From the NCBI RefSeq assembly GCF_018691265.1, contig NW_024881313.1, forward strand, positions 10,492,501 through 10,556,500: a stretch of 64,000 bases of DNA. Reading direction: 5' to 3'. This DNA comes from Tyto alba. Its lineage: Eukaryota > Chordata > Aves > Strigiformes > Tytonidae. A program made the translations under genes and the position numbers. Positions within the stretch are counted from its first letter, which is position 1. Each line of letters starts with the position of its first letter. Of the stretch, positions 1 through 21,510 are shown in pieces. The notes beneath the pieces are model-generated. The model searched no databases. It saw only the letters and a list, made by a program, of their open reading frames with translations, and was not told the origin of the DNA.

Positions 1-7779
<7,779 letters not shown>

Positions 7780-7975
7780 TGTGATGGAATTCAGCTAGAC
7801 TTAATCAATATTTCTCTGGAAGGAATTGCCATTCTGAACATCCCAAGCATGCATGGTGGATCAAATCTTTGGGGAGAGACAAAGAAAAGACGTAGCCACC
7901 GCCGGACAGAAAAGAAGAGGTCAGATAAAAGAACCACTGTCACAGATGCCAAGGAATTGAAGTTTGTGTGCCAAG
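7780..7975 (+). CDS. DGKB: DGKB internal coding exon: DAGK accessory domain with basic insertion
   Basis: This exon continues the diacylglycerol kinase beta reading frame from the exon ending at 2140. Seen directly: acceptor CAG at 7777-7779, 65 uninterrupted codons plus one base, and donor GTAAGC at 7976. It starts [15 protein letters not shown], followed by [18 protein letters not shown], the strongly conserved core of the DAGK accessory domain that packs on the catalytic domain. Residues 35-51 of the exon (7882-7932) form a lysine/arginine-rich segment, [17 protein letters not shown], which I recall as characteristic of DGKB rather than DGKA. The exon ends [13 protein letters not shown] plus one base, so the next exon must start in phase 1. 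That exon should carry the LSD/EVVGLEGA part of the domain, which I did not find in the window. The protein is therefore partial here. Confidence 0.95.
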
Positions 7976-10900
7976 GTAAGCTTACAGATTAATATAGGCT
8001 ATCTGGCTCCATACAATCAACTCAGTTGTATAATTGCCTGTGTATTGCCTCTTGTCAAGAAAAAGAATAGACAGTTCTTAGCTATTTCTTTTTTTTTTTT
8101 TTTGCATTTAGCTTTTCTGATGGGAAGCACTGAAGCAAACACATAAACAAAGATGTGCTGACAATTACAGTCTATATACTTGCAAAACTGCCTTGGATGT
8201 TACCTGTTAAGCAGACTAAGCACACCATGTGGCACTGTTTGCTACTGTGATATTCAGTCTACAAGCACCTGGAGTTTCTGAGGGCAGAAAATGCTTACTG
8301 AGCATTTATAATGCTTCTTAATGTCAGTGTGCATAAACTCTGGGGATAAACATGCCCTGTTTCTAACAAACTTTGGCCAGAGGCTGTGGTAAATTACTTT
8401 GGATCAACAAGAGCAAGCTGTCTACACATTTTATGTTACTATGCTGTGATGCCGTATGTAGTTCTTGAATGCATACGCTGTAGCTTGCTTGCATGGGCGT
8501 GTTCCATCCTTTCAGGGCTCTTATACTTTCCTGGTGATTAGGCATATTTACTCCATAACATTTATTATTAATGCTTGACAAAACCTACAGTAAATAGTAA
8601 TCTCTCTTCTACTTTGTAGAATCTTAATACTATGCATTGTAACACATCACTGCGTATCACAAGTTCTAGTGATTAAGAAATATTCTGTTCACACCAAGGG
8701 ATGAACAGACCAGACTTTGGAAAAGTTTTGGGGTTTTTTATCTTTTTATCCTGTGGAAGAGAGTATCTTTTGCTTCAGAGTATCTTCCTGCTTCTTCTCC
8801 TTATTCAGACTGAATAAAGATCAGGACTTAACTGTTTGAGGTTATTGTGATAGTTTTACTAATCTTGCGTATCCTGTTTTTTCACATTTCATCAGCAGTA
8901 ATTTTTAAGTCACTAGTTACATCTTAATAAGTATTGTAGTTTTAATCCATCCAATTTATCTGGATGGAAAAGTTTTTGGAACAAAGTAGTTTTCTGTGGT
9001 CTGGAGGTTGCAATAGGTACTAGGACTCAAAATTTCTGCGTGTTTTAGCAATTTGACATATTTTCTCAGTATCTCAAAGTAACTTACCAATACACTGTCA
9101 GCTGAAGTCTTATCAGCTGCTAAGCTTCTGTGTATGCTACAATTTCTGTATTATCTCCTGATGTTTGAGAGATGGAGGCAGGCTATTGGATAATGCACTC
9201 AGAAAAATTTTCCTTTTTGTGTTGCTTCTGAGCATAGGGAAACAGGATATTTTGCCCTTTTGATAGTAGTGAAAAAATGTTATAACCTCTTTAATTATTG
9301 AAGTTATGTATGTATTTGTTACATACATAACACTGATTTCAAACTATTGGTTATTTTTGGTGTACTAGAAGGGCATTGCTACACTCCATTTCCATTTTCC
9401 TGGACAGGAGAAAATAAAATAATAATAAAAATATTAAAGACTGAACAGAAGATCCTACATTATCTGTCAGAGTGTTCATAATGCAGACATTAAGCACCTT
9501 CAGAAAAATTAGTCTCATGACTTAGTTTCTGATCACTTTATATGCACTGTGAATGGAAGTACTTTCAACCAAAAGGCAATTTCAAAGCAGAGATTGTCTT
9601 CTCGAAATCATAAGCTAGAGCACCTCTATCTCATCACTGAGCCCATGGACAATATTATTGGTTGCATCTACAGTAGCATTTTAGTGCTTAGAAGGAGTAT
9701 ATTTCTTGGATTTCTGAGTTGTCCAAGTTTATTGCATTCCAGTTGACAACACTGAGCAGTCTTCAAACAGTGGGGGGATTGGGGGCACATGCTCTGACCG
9801 CAAGTGCGTGTTCAGTCCATGGAACCAGGTTAAAACAACTCCAAGTAACACTGCAAAATGAATGTGATATGAACATCTGAGAATCAGCTGATTTGCTCCA
9901 TGGATCCACTCCTATTTTATACTGCAAGGAAAAGTCGCTTAATTCTGCTAGCTAAGATAGCTTCTCAGGTTAGAGTGTGCTTTTTCATCTCAGTATTCAA
10001 GATTATTACTGAATAATGGAATTCAATCAGTTTTATGTCTAGGCTTCTCAAATAGTTTTGATAAATATAAATCTACCCACTGTGGAAATAGCTGACTGCC
10101 TGTCACTTCTAAAGCACAATGATTCCTTCACTAGCTTTGTATAAGCAAATCCGAGAGACTGATATTGTCTAGCTGGTCATTTTCTTAGTCACATTTGGAC
10201 TGCACCTTACAGTTCAGAGAAAACATTTTAGAAAATGTTAATGCCTGATGCAGAAATAGGTATTGCTGTATTGCAAACTATGATAAATACATACCTGATA
10301 GTTAACTTGTTTGTTTAGTTACTTATTTTGAATAAATATCCTTTCAGTTGATTTTATGTCCAAATAAAGCATCTGACCACTTGATACCTAAATGCGCCAC
10401 TTTTTAGGAGACAGTAATAAAACATCTTTGTGTTTTCATGATATATATATATATATCAGCTTTTGGTGTTGGGTTTTGTGTGATTTTGTTTTGTTTTGTT
10501 TTTTAAAATCTTATATGGAACTTCTGAGTGTCATGCACATTTAGTTTTAGTCTTTCTCAATTGCAGTGCAACTGTATTTTTTCAAAAACTGCATATCAGT
10601 CTGTATTCTTGTCTCTGCTTTATGGTTTTATAACTTGACAATAATTACATGAATTGAAGTTTAGTACTCAAAGTCTGAGCCCTTAAATGTGGTACTTGCA
10701 TGGACTAGTGAAAGCTGTCTCCTTACTCCAGATAGTTTGTTGTCCCTGAGAGATGTTGCATTACTCTTCTCAGAACAGCCCCAGCACTTTACAAACTTCC
10801 AAAGAAGAAGAAACTTCCGTGAGGACCTGCTGCTGTCCTCCTCCTGCTCTTGTGTCTATTACCTAACATAAGCCATGTAAATGTAATATGATCATCACTG

Positions 10901-13900
10901 CAGTAAAAAGGGTCAAAGTTTTGCCAAATCTTTCTTCTTTCTTACGTATCTGTATGATTCAGAGAATGTATATTCATCTGAGCCTACTCCTCTCTTTTCT
11001 TTCCCATATTTACTGTTGCCATCCATTGATGCAAAAAGGCTGTATTTTCCTTGCCCTTCTCATTATACACCTCTGCATACTCAATAGCCAGACCACAATT
11101 TGGACTTCAAGTAATCAAATGGATATCTGCTTGGAAAAAAATCTGATTATGTGCACGTAGTCTGAAAAACAATATATTGAAATGTAGCAATTTAAAATGT
11201 GCATTATTTAAACACATTTCCTGCTTATCTCATTAGGAGCTGTGCAAGTACGCTAAAGAACAAAAATTATCGCTGATAGCATATAGGTATGTCTATGTGT
11301 GTATCACTTCTAACTCATAACTGAATTTAATTTGTCAACTGACAATTAATATTTGTCTGATTAACTTATAACTTAGTGGAAAGAAAACTTTATCTGTAAT
11401 GTACTAAATATTATCTTAATCTTTGTTAATGGAAAAAAATACTACAGTTTTCATTTTGGTTCCTGTGCAGAAGTATAGAGGGCCTTTCAACAAATGTTAT
11501 TAGGGTAAAAATATGGGTTGTTTTTTTTTTTTCCTAAGTTAATTTTATTTCAATTTCTAATTTATCATTATCATTTCTATTGCACAAAATCAGTGCATTA
11601 GGAAAAAATATAACTACAGATATATGTGACAGTTTGTGAGAGTAGGTGATTTACTTAGTATTTTGACTTTATGAATCTGACACTTGCAGTGTTTCCATTT
11701 GTTGTTTTGTTTTAAAGTCTTCTAGTATGTACATTTCTGTGATATATCTATCCACAATCAATTTTTTTCTAGGTACAGATTTTAGATGTAACTGTGAACT
11801 ATCCTTGAACATTATTTGGACAGGATTTTTGTTTGGTTATACACAGATACTGATAAATGCCAAAAATCACTGCTTTAAAAAGATGAACATAATGCATAGA
11901 AACTGAAGTATGAGTTGAGAAACATAAATGTAAATAGCTGAGCTACTCGTTGTTTGAAAATTACATCCAAAATGTAAGTTGAATCATGACAACATATCTT
12001 ACATGAAATATATATGCCACTTTTGCTAAGTGTTAAACAGCAACATTTTCTTCCTCACAGAGATAGTGAATAAAATTTTCAAACCTTTTGTGACAAAAAG
12101 GAAATAATTATTTGGAAAATCTCTCTAGTAAAGTTTTTGTTGAGTGGAGTAAGATTCCTTTGGGGTGGATGTTGTTATGCTTTGATTTGCTTTCATTGCT
12201 GAAGTTGTTAGAGCCTTGTCCTGAAATGGAATCTCTTTTAAAGTTTAAAGTCTTTTAAGACTTTATTGCAAACATATACATAACTTGTTTTTGCACAAGT
12301 AGTACCAGTCACCTCAATGGACTCATTCCTGAAGACAATATGAATTATTAATGGGTGAGTCCTTTAGGCTGTAAATATTTCAGTGCGGTACTTTCTTCCT
12401 GCTTATTTTATACATCACCAGGCACATTGATGCTTAACCAAGTACTTACCAAGTTGATCTGTGCATCTTGTTAAGAGCTACAGTGAGCTATTACTCAGCA
12501 ACATGCCCAACTACTAGACTGATTCAAGGTGATGTGCATTCATGTCACAGCACCTAGGCATAAACCAAGCTTACCAATGTGATTCAATAACTCCATGTGG
12601 AAATCTCTGTTAATAACTGCGTTATGACTTTCTGAATGGAAATGCTGAAGTTTTGGAAATAGAATAATGTGTATAAAGACAGTTCACTATAGTTAAAAGC
12701 AGGTGACATGCAGAGACTGTGAAGGCCTTAAAACACTTCAAAATATCTATACGTAGTAAGAGAGGAGAAAATCCTTTCTTATTAAATGTTAAATTCCACT
12801 CTACAAGGGAGGGGGAGAACCTTATCCCAAGCTTCCCTATAACCAGGGGATTCCTGACAAGAGTTCTCTAAACAACTTATAAACTTTGTGGGCTAGCAGA
12901 CTAATTTAATTTATGAAGGTCTTTCATAAACTATCCTCTGGCCAGGTGACTTCTTCTTGCTGTTTATAATTCTCTAAATTTAAAATTTTGACACATTATG
13001 AATTTTGAGATTTCTAAATATTAATTAATTTCATAAGTTGAAAAAGTTAGGATCTCTGTTCTACATACACTGTGCATATTCAGTGTATATAGTATATATA
13101 CTGTATATGTTCGGTATTAGTAGACTTTTAGGTTAGTTATGACATGGAACAAGGCATGTATAATGAACTTTCTACAATACTATTTTTATTAAATGCTATG
13201 GATAATGTAATGTCTAGATAAGGTAATTGTATTTTGTTTCTTGTTTAGAGAGTTTTGGGCAACATAGACATTAACACATTAACACAGAGAAAAATAACTG
13301 TAGCTATTTCATAGCTGATCTGTGTTAAGACATTCAACTTATAGAAACAGTGTTGTTTAGATAGAGTATCTAAGAAAAATCATTGAATTGCTGCCTTGAC
13401 AATCCTAACTTGGTATTTTTGTGTACATACATATATAGTTTGTTGAAAGCAAATAGTGATATAATCAAGTTCTACCAATTTTAGTAATCAGTGCTGTAGG
13501 TTATTTGTGTTACTTTAGAAAAAGAAAGAAAGAAGGTAAATTAAGTTAAGTTAATCACAATATCTGTTTAAGAACTTGAAGTAATACATTTTGTATTCAG
13601 AATTCAAGGAAGCAAAAATATGTCTAACTAATGGAAAACAGTGACTAAATCAGTTAAACATCAGAAGAAATAATAATTACACATAAGTTCAAACTCACTA
13701 GAATAGATAGCAGGGATGTATAAATACCTTCTCACATTTGGGACAGCTTGCAAAACATTTATGGTCCTTTCTCAGGAACTGTCTACACAAACTGAGGTAT
13801 CTCTGTCCAAAACAAAGATACAAGCAGGACATATATGTTATAAATACCTTACTGGGTAATATACATAGGCATTTATATTTCTATGGGAAATAATAGGAAA

Positions 13901-15909
13901 AAAACAGTGAACCTGAGAAAAGAGGAATCAACAAACACCATATTACAAAATCTATTGATGCATTTTGTATAAAAAGTGAAGAGAAAGACAGCCTTCTCAG
14001 CCAAAATATGACTATAAAAATGTTAGATAAGCAAAGAGACTGCCTTCTGTTCAAGTCTTCCTACATTTAAGGAGAAAGATCTTTTGTCTCTAATAGTAAG
14101 GAAGTATGAAGGGAAGAATGAAAATCTAACATTGGTGTTTTTTCCTGATGAAAGCAACCCAAGAAGACCTGCAACTTGTCCATCACACAGATCAGATAAA
14201 GTAAGAAAACAAGTTTTCTTAAAAAACAGTAAAATAAGTTAAATTTAAAAGAGTTATGGCAGATAGTGTATCTCAGTTCCCATAAAAAGGGAGGAGGATC
14301 CATATGTGTGCTTGTCTGCCTATTTAAATATGACTAATCATTGATTATATACGTCAAAACATTAAGTGTGTGAAGTTCAGAAAAGCCCATTATTATTTCA
14401 ATTTGACCATTTCATTCACAAATCCACTTTATTTAGTTATATACCTGAATTTCTTTGCTTGAAAAATAACACAGAATTATCCTTGTATGAGATTTTAATT
14501 TCTTTCCTAAATTTTGCTTAATTGCTCTGAAAGCAATAGCATTTTTCATGGGTTTTGGCACTTTATGTATTTGATTGAAAGGAGGAAGGCAGAGAAATCC
14601 CCTAAATAAATAGCAAAGTTAACCCTTCTAATCCAGATATTTCTTCAAAGTTTAAACATTAGAAAAAGTTCCTAAATTTATTCAAACACTATTTTTTTCC
14701 TGTCTAAGTATGCACCATAGCTATTCTGAACATCTTAAAGCAGAAATTGAAGCTTTAACCTAAACTTCACATATTTTTTTGTGGAATTTCTTGTTAGAAT
14801 TATGTAAGTGTGTGTTGTTTAAAGTAAATAAAATCCTTGTGAGGCCTGTTAAAGATAGGGTGACATGAACTTCGGTGTCTAAAAATCAACTCTCTAGTCA
14901 GTAGTTGGCATCACTGCAAAAGAAGTGTTTATCCAGTGCTCAAATTTAAGGGTCTAAGGTAGGCAGAACAGAATGCTCACTGGAGGTGAATTCCTGCATT
15001 GATTTTAAGTGAAGCCTAAGTAATAGGCCGGGTTAGACGCTTCCAGCTGACTACATGGTGAAATGAATTTCTGTAGGTGCTGTGTGTGACAACAGTTCAT
15101 CAAATACTTGAACAGACCTTGGAGCAGGAATGCAAAATGGGCACCACTCTGCCAGATAAGTCTTGCTGAACTGAACCGTGCTGTCACCTACAGGTCTGGT
15201 GCTGATGAGTCCCACGTCTCTCATGAGCACTGTAGTCACTTATCTACTGAGAAGAAAGGACCATGGTAGATCTGTCTTTCCAGTATGCACAAACCCTGCC
15301 TGGAGTATAGCTTTCAAGTGCTGGGGACTTGAGCAGGGGAACACCTGTTCAGGGGATTGCAATATAGGCAGTATTGGGAAATAAGGTAGCATTCAGTGGT
15401 GTTAAATACTGCCCCATCTTTAGTTTGGACTGCATTATTTTGTTACCTTTTAAACATCTGAATGACATGCTGAATATCTCATTTCCTTCATGTGCATTTG
15501 TGTCCCAGCACTTGGCCATTGTGCATTACCTGTTCTATCTGCTCAACAGCAGTAACTGACCACCTCACCGGGCAATTTGCTCCACATCTCACACAAGAAC
15601 TCAGTAGGCAGTGGGGGCTGCTGTCTCACTAAGTGCAGCTGCAGGATGTAGCTCATCAGCATGCGAGGTGTTGACCTCTGTTTTTGCTGAGGTTGCATAT
15701 TCAACCAGGGCAAGGAAGCGTTGCCAGTTTGTCCCTGTGGAAGCACTTGTTCCTGAAAATCCAGGACCTGCATAAAGCAGAAGTTGCTTCTACTGATATA
15801 ATAGTTACCAGGTTTTGGTGGTTCTTCTAGAAATTGTAGAACAGAAGGCTCCATACTGTGATGTGTTACCACTAATCAACAGTACCTTATCTCTGTGGAG
15901 GCAGTGATT

Positions 15910-15940
15910 GGGGGGGGGGGGGGGGGGGGGGGGGGCGGGG
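15910..15940 (+). repeat. Poly-G homopolymer (G26, then CGGGG)
   Basis: There are 26 uninterrupted guanines at 15910-15935, followed by C, GGGG and the G-rich stretch AGAGGGGCAGG. The run could fold into a G-quadruplex on the + strand, and it could stall polymerases or be collapsed or mis-sized in the assembly. Confidence 0.95.
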
Positions 15941-18110
15941 AGAGGGGCAGGAAGGAAGTAAGAAATAAACATCATGGGTGGACTTGAATTTTGGCTGTCT
16001 GGTTGGTATTCGAATGCCTTTGTCCCACATTATCTACTGAGGATTATATGGCCTTGACTCCTTATTTTTGCTGCATGCACATATTTACAGGAACAGATTC
16101 AGATGTCAAGAAGGGGTAAATGGCACTTTGTCCTAATCATTTAGTTAAACTGTGCTTTGCACCCACTAGTTTGTCAGATCTGCATGCAAATATTGATTTT
16201 ACTAAGCCGTTAAAGATAGTCCAGATTTCCTGATAAGAGAATGTGGACTGGACTGTCATGATTTGATTATGCTATTAAAAAAAACTTTTCCTGTCTTTCC
16301 TACACACATAGTAGAAAAGCTTTGTTGTGCACTATTCCCCTCTAGATACCATTATCTTTTCCTCTCTTACCTTTAAGAGGTGTTATGTTCAGCAAGAGCC
16401 CTACTCATACAAGTAGGCCTATCAGCCTGGGGAACGGAGTCCATAATTCATAACACAGTTTGAATCTTTTAGAAATATAAATACAATTCTTTGTATTTGT
16501 GAAATACTGATTTTATTGTTATTAGGAAGTAGTAGGACCTTGAAAAATGGCTTGAGAGTCTGATTTGATTTTATATATATAAAGCAGGTATGTATGTTTC
16601 TGTGCAATATAGATCATAGTAGAAAAACAATTTCCTTTTATTTACAAGGCACTTGAGATTGTCATTGTATTATACCTTTTGGTGCACAGAATGTTCATTT
16701 TCTTTCAAACGTTATTCATCGAAAGAAGATAATTACGGTGTATTTCACAGACTGCCAGAAGGAAAATGTATCTTTGAAAAGTTTCATTTCCCTTAAGTTG
16801 CTCATTTTCTATAGGAAGACAGAGCTATTAAGTAACATACCCATGACAAAGATTGATTAAAATGGCATAAAGGACTATCTTATCTCTAAGTACAGGGATT
16901 TACACGTATAATTCCTATGACATTAAATGCAGTAGGTGAAATTCACTCTAGCTATTGTATAAAAAAAGCACCAGTAAATTGGTTTGTATGGAGAACAAGG
17001 TGATGGTGGGAGGGATGGCATGTTAAGTAGCAAGCAAGAAGTATTGTTCTAGGGTACACCTACAATGTAGCATGTAATCAAGCCAAGTTCTGTGCCAGCA
17101 ACATTAATGCAATATTCTGCTGGGACTGGCTTTGTCTGCTAAATGGTGAAAACATCACCTTGCTCATGTGGCTAAACTTCTTGTATTCAGCCAGCTCCTT
17201 AGAGCAGCTCAGGCTCCTCTACAGCATTCCCAGTAAGTTTAGTCAAGGTCTGTCTGACCTGGAACAGGGGATGTGCCCTTATGTACACCTTGTGCAGGTG
17301 CTATGGCATACCTCAACACAGGTGTCTGCAGAAGGCTGATGTGATCTGTTCCACCGTACCCCCTCTTTAACAGTGCTTAATTCTGCTTTGCTGGGAGTCC
17401 TTCGTGCCTCTTCCACCTTACTAACCCAGGTAAATGAGTACTTACTCATGTATGACAGCCATTAGTTAAGATGTAGTAAACGATAAAGGATGTGAATGGA
17501 ATTTCCAAAGATTTTTTTTTTTTTTTCCTTACTCACTGCAGAATTAGTAGCAGGTACCATTTTTCATTGTAGCAAAAATGACCTGCTTGCCCAGGTTTTT
17601 TCTTGTTTTTTGGGGGTTTAGTTTTTCCATTTCTAGTACTGAATGCAACATCTTTGCTGGTATTTATTTGTGTAAAGAGATGACTTTCACTTGAAAATAC
17701 ACTTTGCAGGATGTAAAACTCTATAATAACTGGCTCTCCTGTACATGACAGAAGCTAAAGTTTGCCTTTCCTGAACTTTTTCCTTGAATCTTTCCCCCAT
17801 GTTGGTATTTGCTCTGACTATAACTTTGCTCTATGTTTCAGCAGCTCATCCAGCATAGTGTGTTCAGTCTAGAACTCGGGGTTTGCTAATATAGCAGATG
17901 AATAGTTGTTATTTAAGATTTATTTTGCCATGCATCAAATGTGGATATTTGTGCAAGAGCATTAGCACATGATAAAACTCCTTTTTGGGATAATTCTACT
18001 AAAATTATCAGATTTATATGAAACAATAATAAAATACCATAGCTTAGGGCAGAATTTCACATTTTCTATATATTGAAATGTGGATGAGAAAAAAATAACA
18101 AGCTTCAGAT

Positions 18111-18147
18111 AAAAAAAAAAAAAAAAGTGTTTGTGTTTGTGTGTATA
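18111..18147 (+). repeat. A16 run followed by GT-rich tract
   Basis: Sixteen adenines (18111-18126) are followed by GTGTTTGTGTTTGTGTGTAT. It is simple low-complexity sequence with no flanking element that I recognise. An old retroposon tail is possible but unsupported. Confidence 0.85.
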
Positions 18148-21100
18148 TTTAAAACCAGTTATGTTTTACTGACATTTTGGGTTTTGTAATCACATAAATA
18201 TATGCCTTTTCCTCTGCTTCAGCAAGAATTTAATGACAAACAAGTGAATAAATTTTAAAAATTTTTGTTGGCGATATCTTCTACATTGTACATATATTTA
18301 TTTTTCTTTTACTTTTCACAGAAGCATACATTCTTATATTTTTGTAGGACTTAATTTTTATTTTCTACTGCTATATGGCATGAGTAACAGTTATTGCAGA
18401 AGTGTTAAACCCATCTGAGAACAGAAACTAGCCACAGCTTAGTTATAAAATAACCATATCCTATTATGGTTCTTTGATACAGAGTTTTTCTTTAATTAAC
18501 AAAGTGAAAACATCTGTTACTGTCTCAACATAGTTTTTGAATTGCATACCAGTTTTATAATTCATGTGTTTCTCTGCCTCTGAAGTTTTTCAGATATAAA
18601 TTATTAGTAAATGTTGCTTTTCTTCCAAAAGCTTACAAAAAGTCAGCAATTAACTACCTACAACAGGTGTTTCCTTTCTTGGGGAAAGGAATGCATATGA
18701 TTATTGTAATTTATATTCCTGTGTGAGTTAAGGAATTGGCCTGTTATTAGCAAACATTGCAAGCACATGGAAAATGATAAAAATTATGTAGAAAGATTGG
18801 GTGAATTTCAGACTGAGACAGTTTTAACCCTTTCAGTGCTCTCTTTACATGTGACTTGTGAGTGATTGCCAATCCCCCTCCTCAAAACCTAAATATGACT
18901 TGATATGTGCATATATGGTTTAGATTTACAGTAATATTTTCTGATGCCAAACATATGTTTTCATATTGTGACCTTTGTACAAAAAGCTGCAATAACCATT
19001 CTGCAATATTCAATTTGTTTAATGGCAGACAAATATTCCCTAGGAATGTCTGATAGCATATTACTCAGATTGTTTGCTCATTTAACCCTGCCCCAGGTGC
19101 CTGAATCTTAAGATTAAAGATATAGAAATAAAAATAGAATAGCCTATCAGAGCATTTTTGGCTGCTGTAACACATAATCATACCCTCTGATCCATTCTAG
19201 TTTTCTATTACTTGTTAGTAGAAAATGTCAGGTTCCTTGAGTGTTTGCAAGAGGTGTTGGATTGATAGCAAATTAATTTTGAGTAACAACAGGAGACAGC
19301 TTTAGTTAATGTACACATTAGTATTACTAATAAAAAAGTAAAATATTCTACAAATATTGGTGATATGAAGAACCCAGTAAGACCACAGGTTGGGTGTATA
19401 TGCATTTGCATTACTCACTAGAGGTAAAAGTGGAATTTAGAGGAGAAAAATAGTGTTTGTGTATGAGACAGAAAGAGAGATGCAGAAAAAGAAGCATATA
19501 TTAAAACAAAAATGTCAGGCTCAGTCTGTTGTATTAAAAAAGCTGAATTTGTTCTGTTGTGTTTTTTTCTTCCTCAGTCTGCAAAGACTTGTGTTAACCA
19601 AAGTGTTCAAATATGTGTAACTATAAATATATATTGGAATCATGCAAGTATTCTACTAGTGCCTAATTACTCTGCAAGGAGAGAGTTTGTTTGTTGGGGT
19701 TTTTTTCATACTTGCCATTATCATCAATTTAAAGATTTTTTTTTCCTCATTTTCCATTTGTTTTCTTCATATAAGCACCCATGATCTGCTAGCAAATATG
19801 CTATTAACAGAATACTGTGTAGCAAAAGCATGTGTCCAACCACACCAACAAATAGCAGTGTTTGGTAGCAGTGTTATTTCAATCACATATTTACAAAGAC
19901 CAAGTGTAAGTCTGGTGATTTTGTGCACTTGTGCTGATGATAAGTCAAATTAAAAGAGGGGCTGTTCAGTTGGACCATGTCATCTCTGTGACCTGCTCCA
20001 TTTTTACCTGCTGCCTTTAAATCTTAGTCTTCCTTCTGACACTGTTAAGCATTGCCAGTAAACCACCAGGTTGTTTATAAGAGCACGTTGTAAAGTAGGT
20101 TGTATTGGAAAGTATGAGCTGCCCAACAAATTAATGGCATTGTGAGGTGCTGCCTGCTGGGGTGAAAATAAATTGTAAGAAAATATAGGGAGACAGGTAA
20201 TGGGCACTAGCTATTCTGCACAACACTTTTCAAACTGCTGCTGACTGTGTGCCAATAGATATGGCAATAACTGTCAACAAGATTTACAATACTTTCACAT
20301 TTACGCAGTGAGAGTAGAAAGGTTGAAAGAGTTCTATAATGTTATTTAAAGTTTAGTGCCAACTATTTCTGGACCTACTATTTCCAGGCAACAGGGTTAC
20401 AAATACGCTGCTTATCTTTCATATGTGTCAGTGGGAGGGTTTTTTATTACCATCGGAAGTCCTTGAAATTGAACATAAAAAAAATAGCAGTAAAGCAGAG
20501 GTATATACTTAATTATAAAATCCAAGTAGGTACAGATTTTGCCATTTATTGTATATGTTGTGATTTCTGATAGCACTAAATCGTGCTACCTATCTATAGC
20601 CCCAGTGGGTGGTTCATGCAGGCAATACATTTTCTGGCTGTGCTTCTTTCCCTGATACTGAGAAGGCACAGCTTAAAGCTACTGTGTTGGCTTTGTTGTC
20701 CCCTTGGCAATGCGCTCCATAGTGCAGAAATCTGCAAGAGGCTAATTGAACAATTTTAAAGGTCCATTGTGCAAGGTTCAGGAGTTGTCCCATCATCCTC
20801 CTTATCAGTATTCAGCCACATGTCTTTACTTACAATAACTTTTAATAGTTGTTAGCACTGCAGAGATGGTAAAATTATGAGTTGGAGCTGAATTTTCTTG
20901 TTCTGGTTTGCACATCCTCAATGAAACATTTAAATACCTTCTATGTGCTTTATTTTATAATGAAGACACTGGTTACTAGTTAAATAACTTCTCATCTTGT
21001 CCAAAAGGCTTACTTATATTTTTCAGTTGCTTCAGCTGCCAACCAGTAGGAAAGCTTCTTCAAAATATGGACTAGAGCAGACATGGATTTGTAATAAATC

Positions 21101-21393
21101 ACAGACAATGTCTGTGTGCCTTTTTTTTGGAGGGGTGGGAGGGTGGGGACGATGACATGTCTAATATACTATTGAGTACAGGAAAAGAAGTGATATGCAT
21201 AAGAAGAAATAGCCTTTTTAGAGCCCAGTACATAATCTGAGGCTGACCAAACCATTCCTTGTATTATTTTATATGAACTGTATGAACAAATTGGCAGTTA
21301 GTGATTATTATTTATTTGTTCTGCGATAACACCTGAAGGCCTCAGACACTAGACGCTTTATAAACACAGATCAAATGGACGTTTCCTGCTTGA

Positions 21394-21510
21394 AGAATCA
21401 CAGAACCAAAGGATAATCTAGGTTGAAAGGGACCTCTAAAGGTCATCTAGACCAACCCTCTCTGCTCAAAGCAGGTCTAATTAGATAAGGTTGCTCAGGC
21501 ACTTGTCTAG
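21394..21510 (-). mobile_element. CR1 LINE 3' end fragment
   Basis: The + strand reads AGAATCACAGAACC, then GGTTGAAAGGGACCTCTAAAGG, TCATCTAGACCAACCC and AGGTTGCTCAGGCACTTGTC. This is the reverse complement of the avian CR1 3' untranslated end, which finishes with an ATTCTATGATTCT-type repeat. The element is therefore in minus orientation, with its 3' terminus at 21394. Only about 117 bp remain, the usual 5'-truncated form. It has diverged noticeably from the consensus I remember, so it is not a recent insertion. It is the best taxonomic marker in the window, pointing to a bird. Confidence 0.92.

Larger units (their letters stand above)
7976..21393. other. Intronic sequence without recognised genes
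   Basis: This is AT-rich unique sequence. Low-complexity features are a T-run (8089-8103), an (AT)8 tract (10441-10456), a GAAA tract (13518-13534), the G26 run at 15910-15935, and an A16 run followed by GTGTTT-type repeats (18111-18147). The part from about 15000 to 15900 is less AT-rich and carries overlapping open frames on both strands, the longest being 109 codons on the minus strand (15543-15872). None resembles a family I know. No transposon ends are recognised. Confidence 0.6.

Noticed and set aside
15543..15872. 109-codon minus-strand frame, considered as a possible retroviral or cellular exon
   Set aside because: No retroviral motif, zinc knuckle or long terminal repeat seen, and no homology recognised; kept only as an unidentified compositional block.
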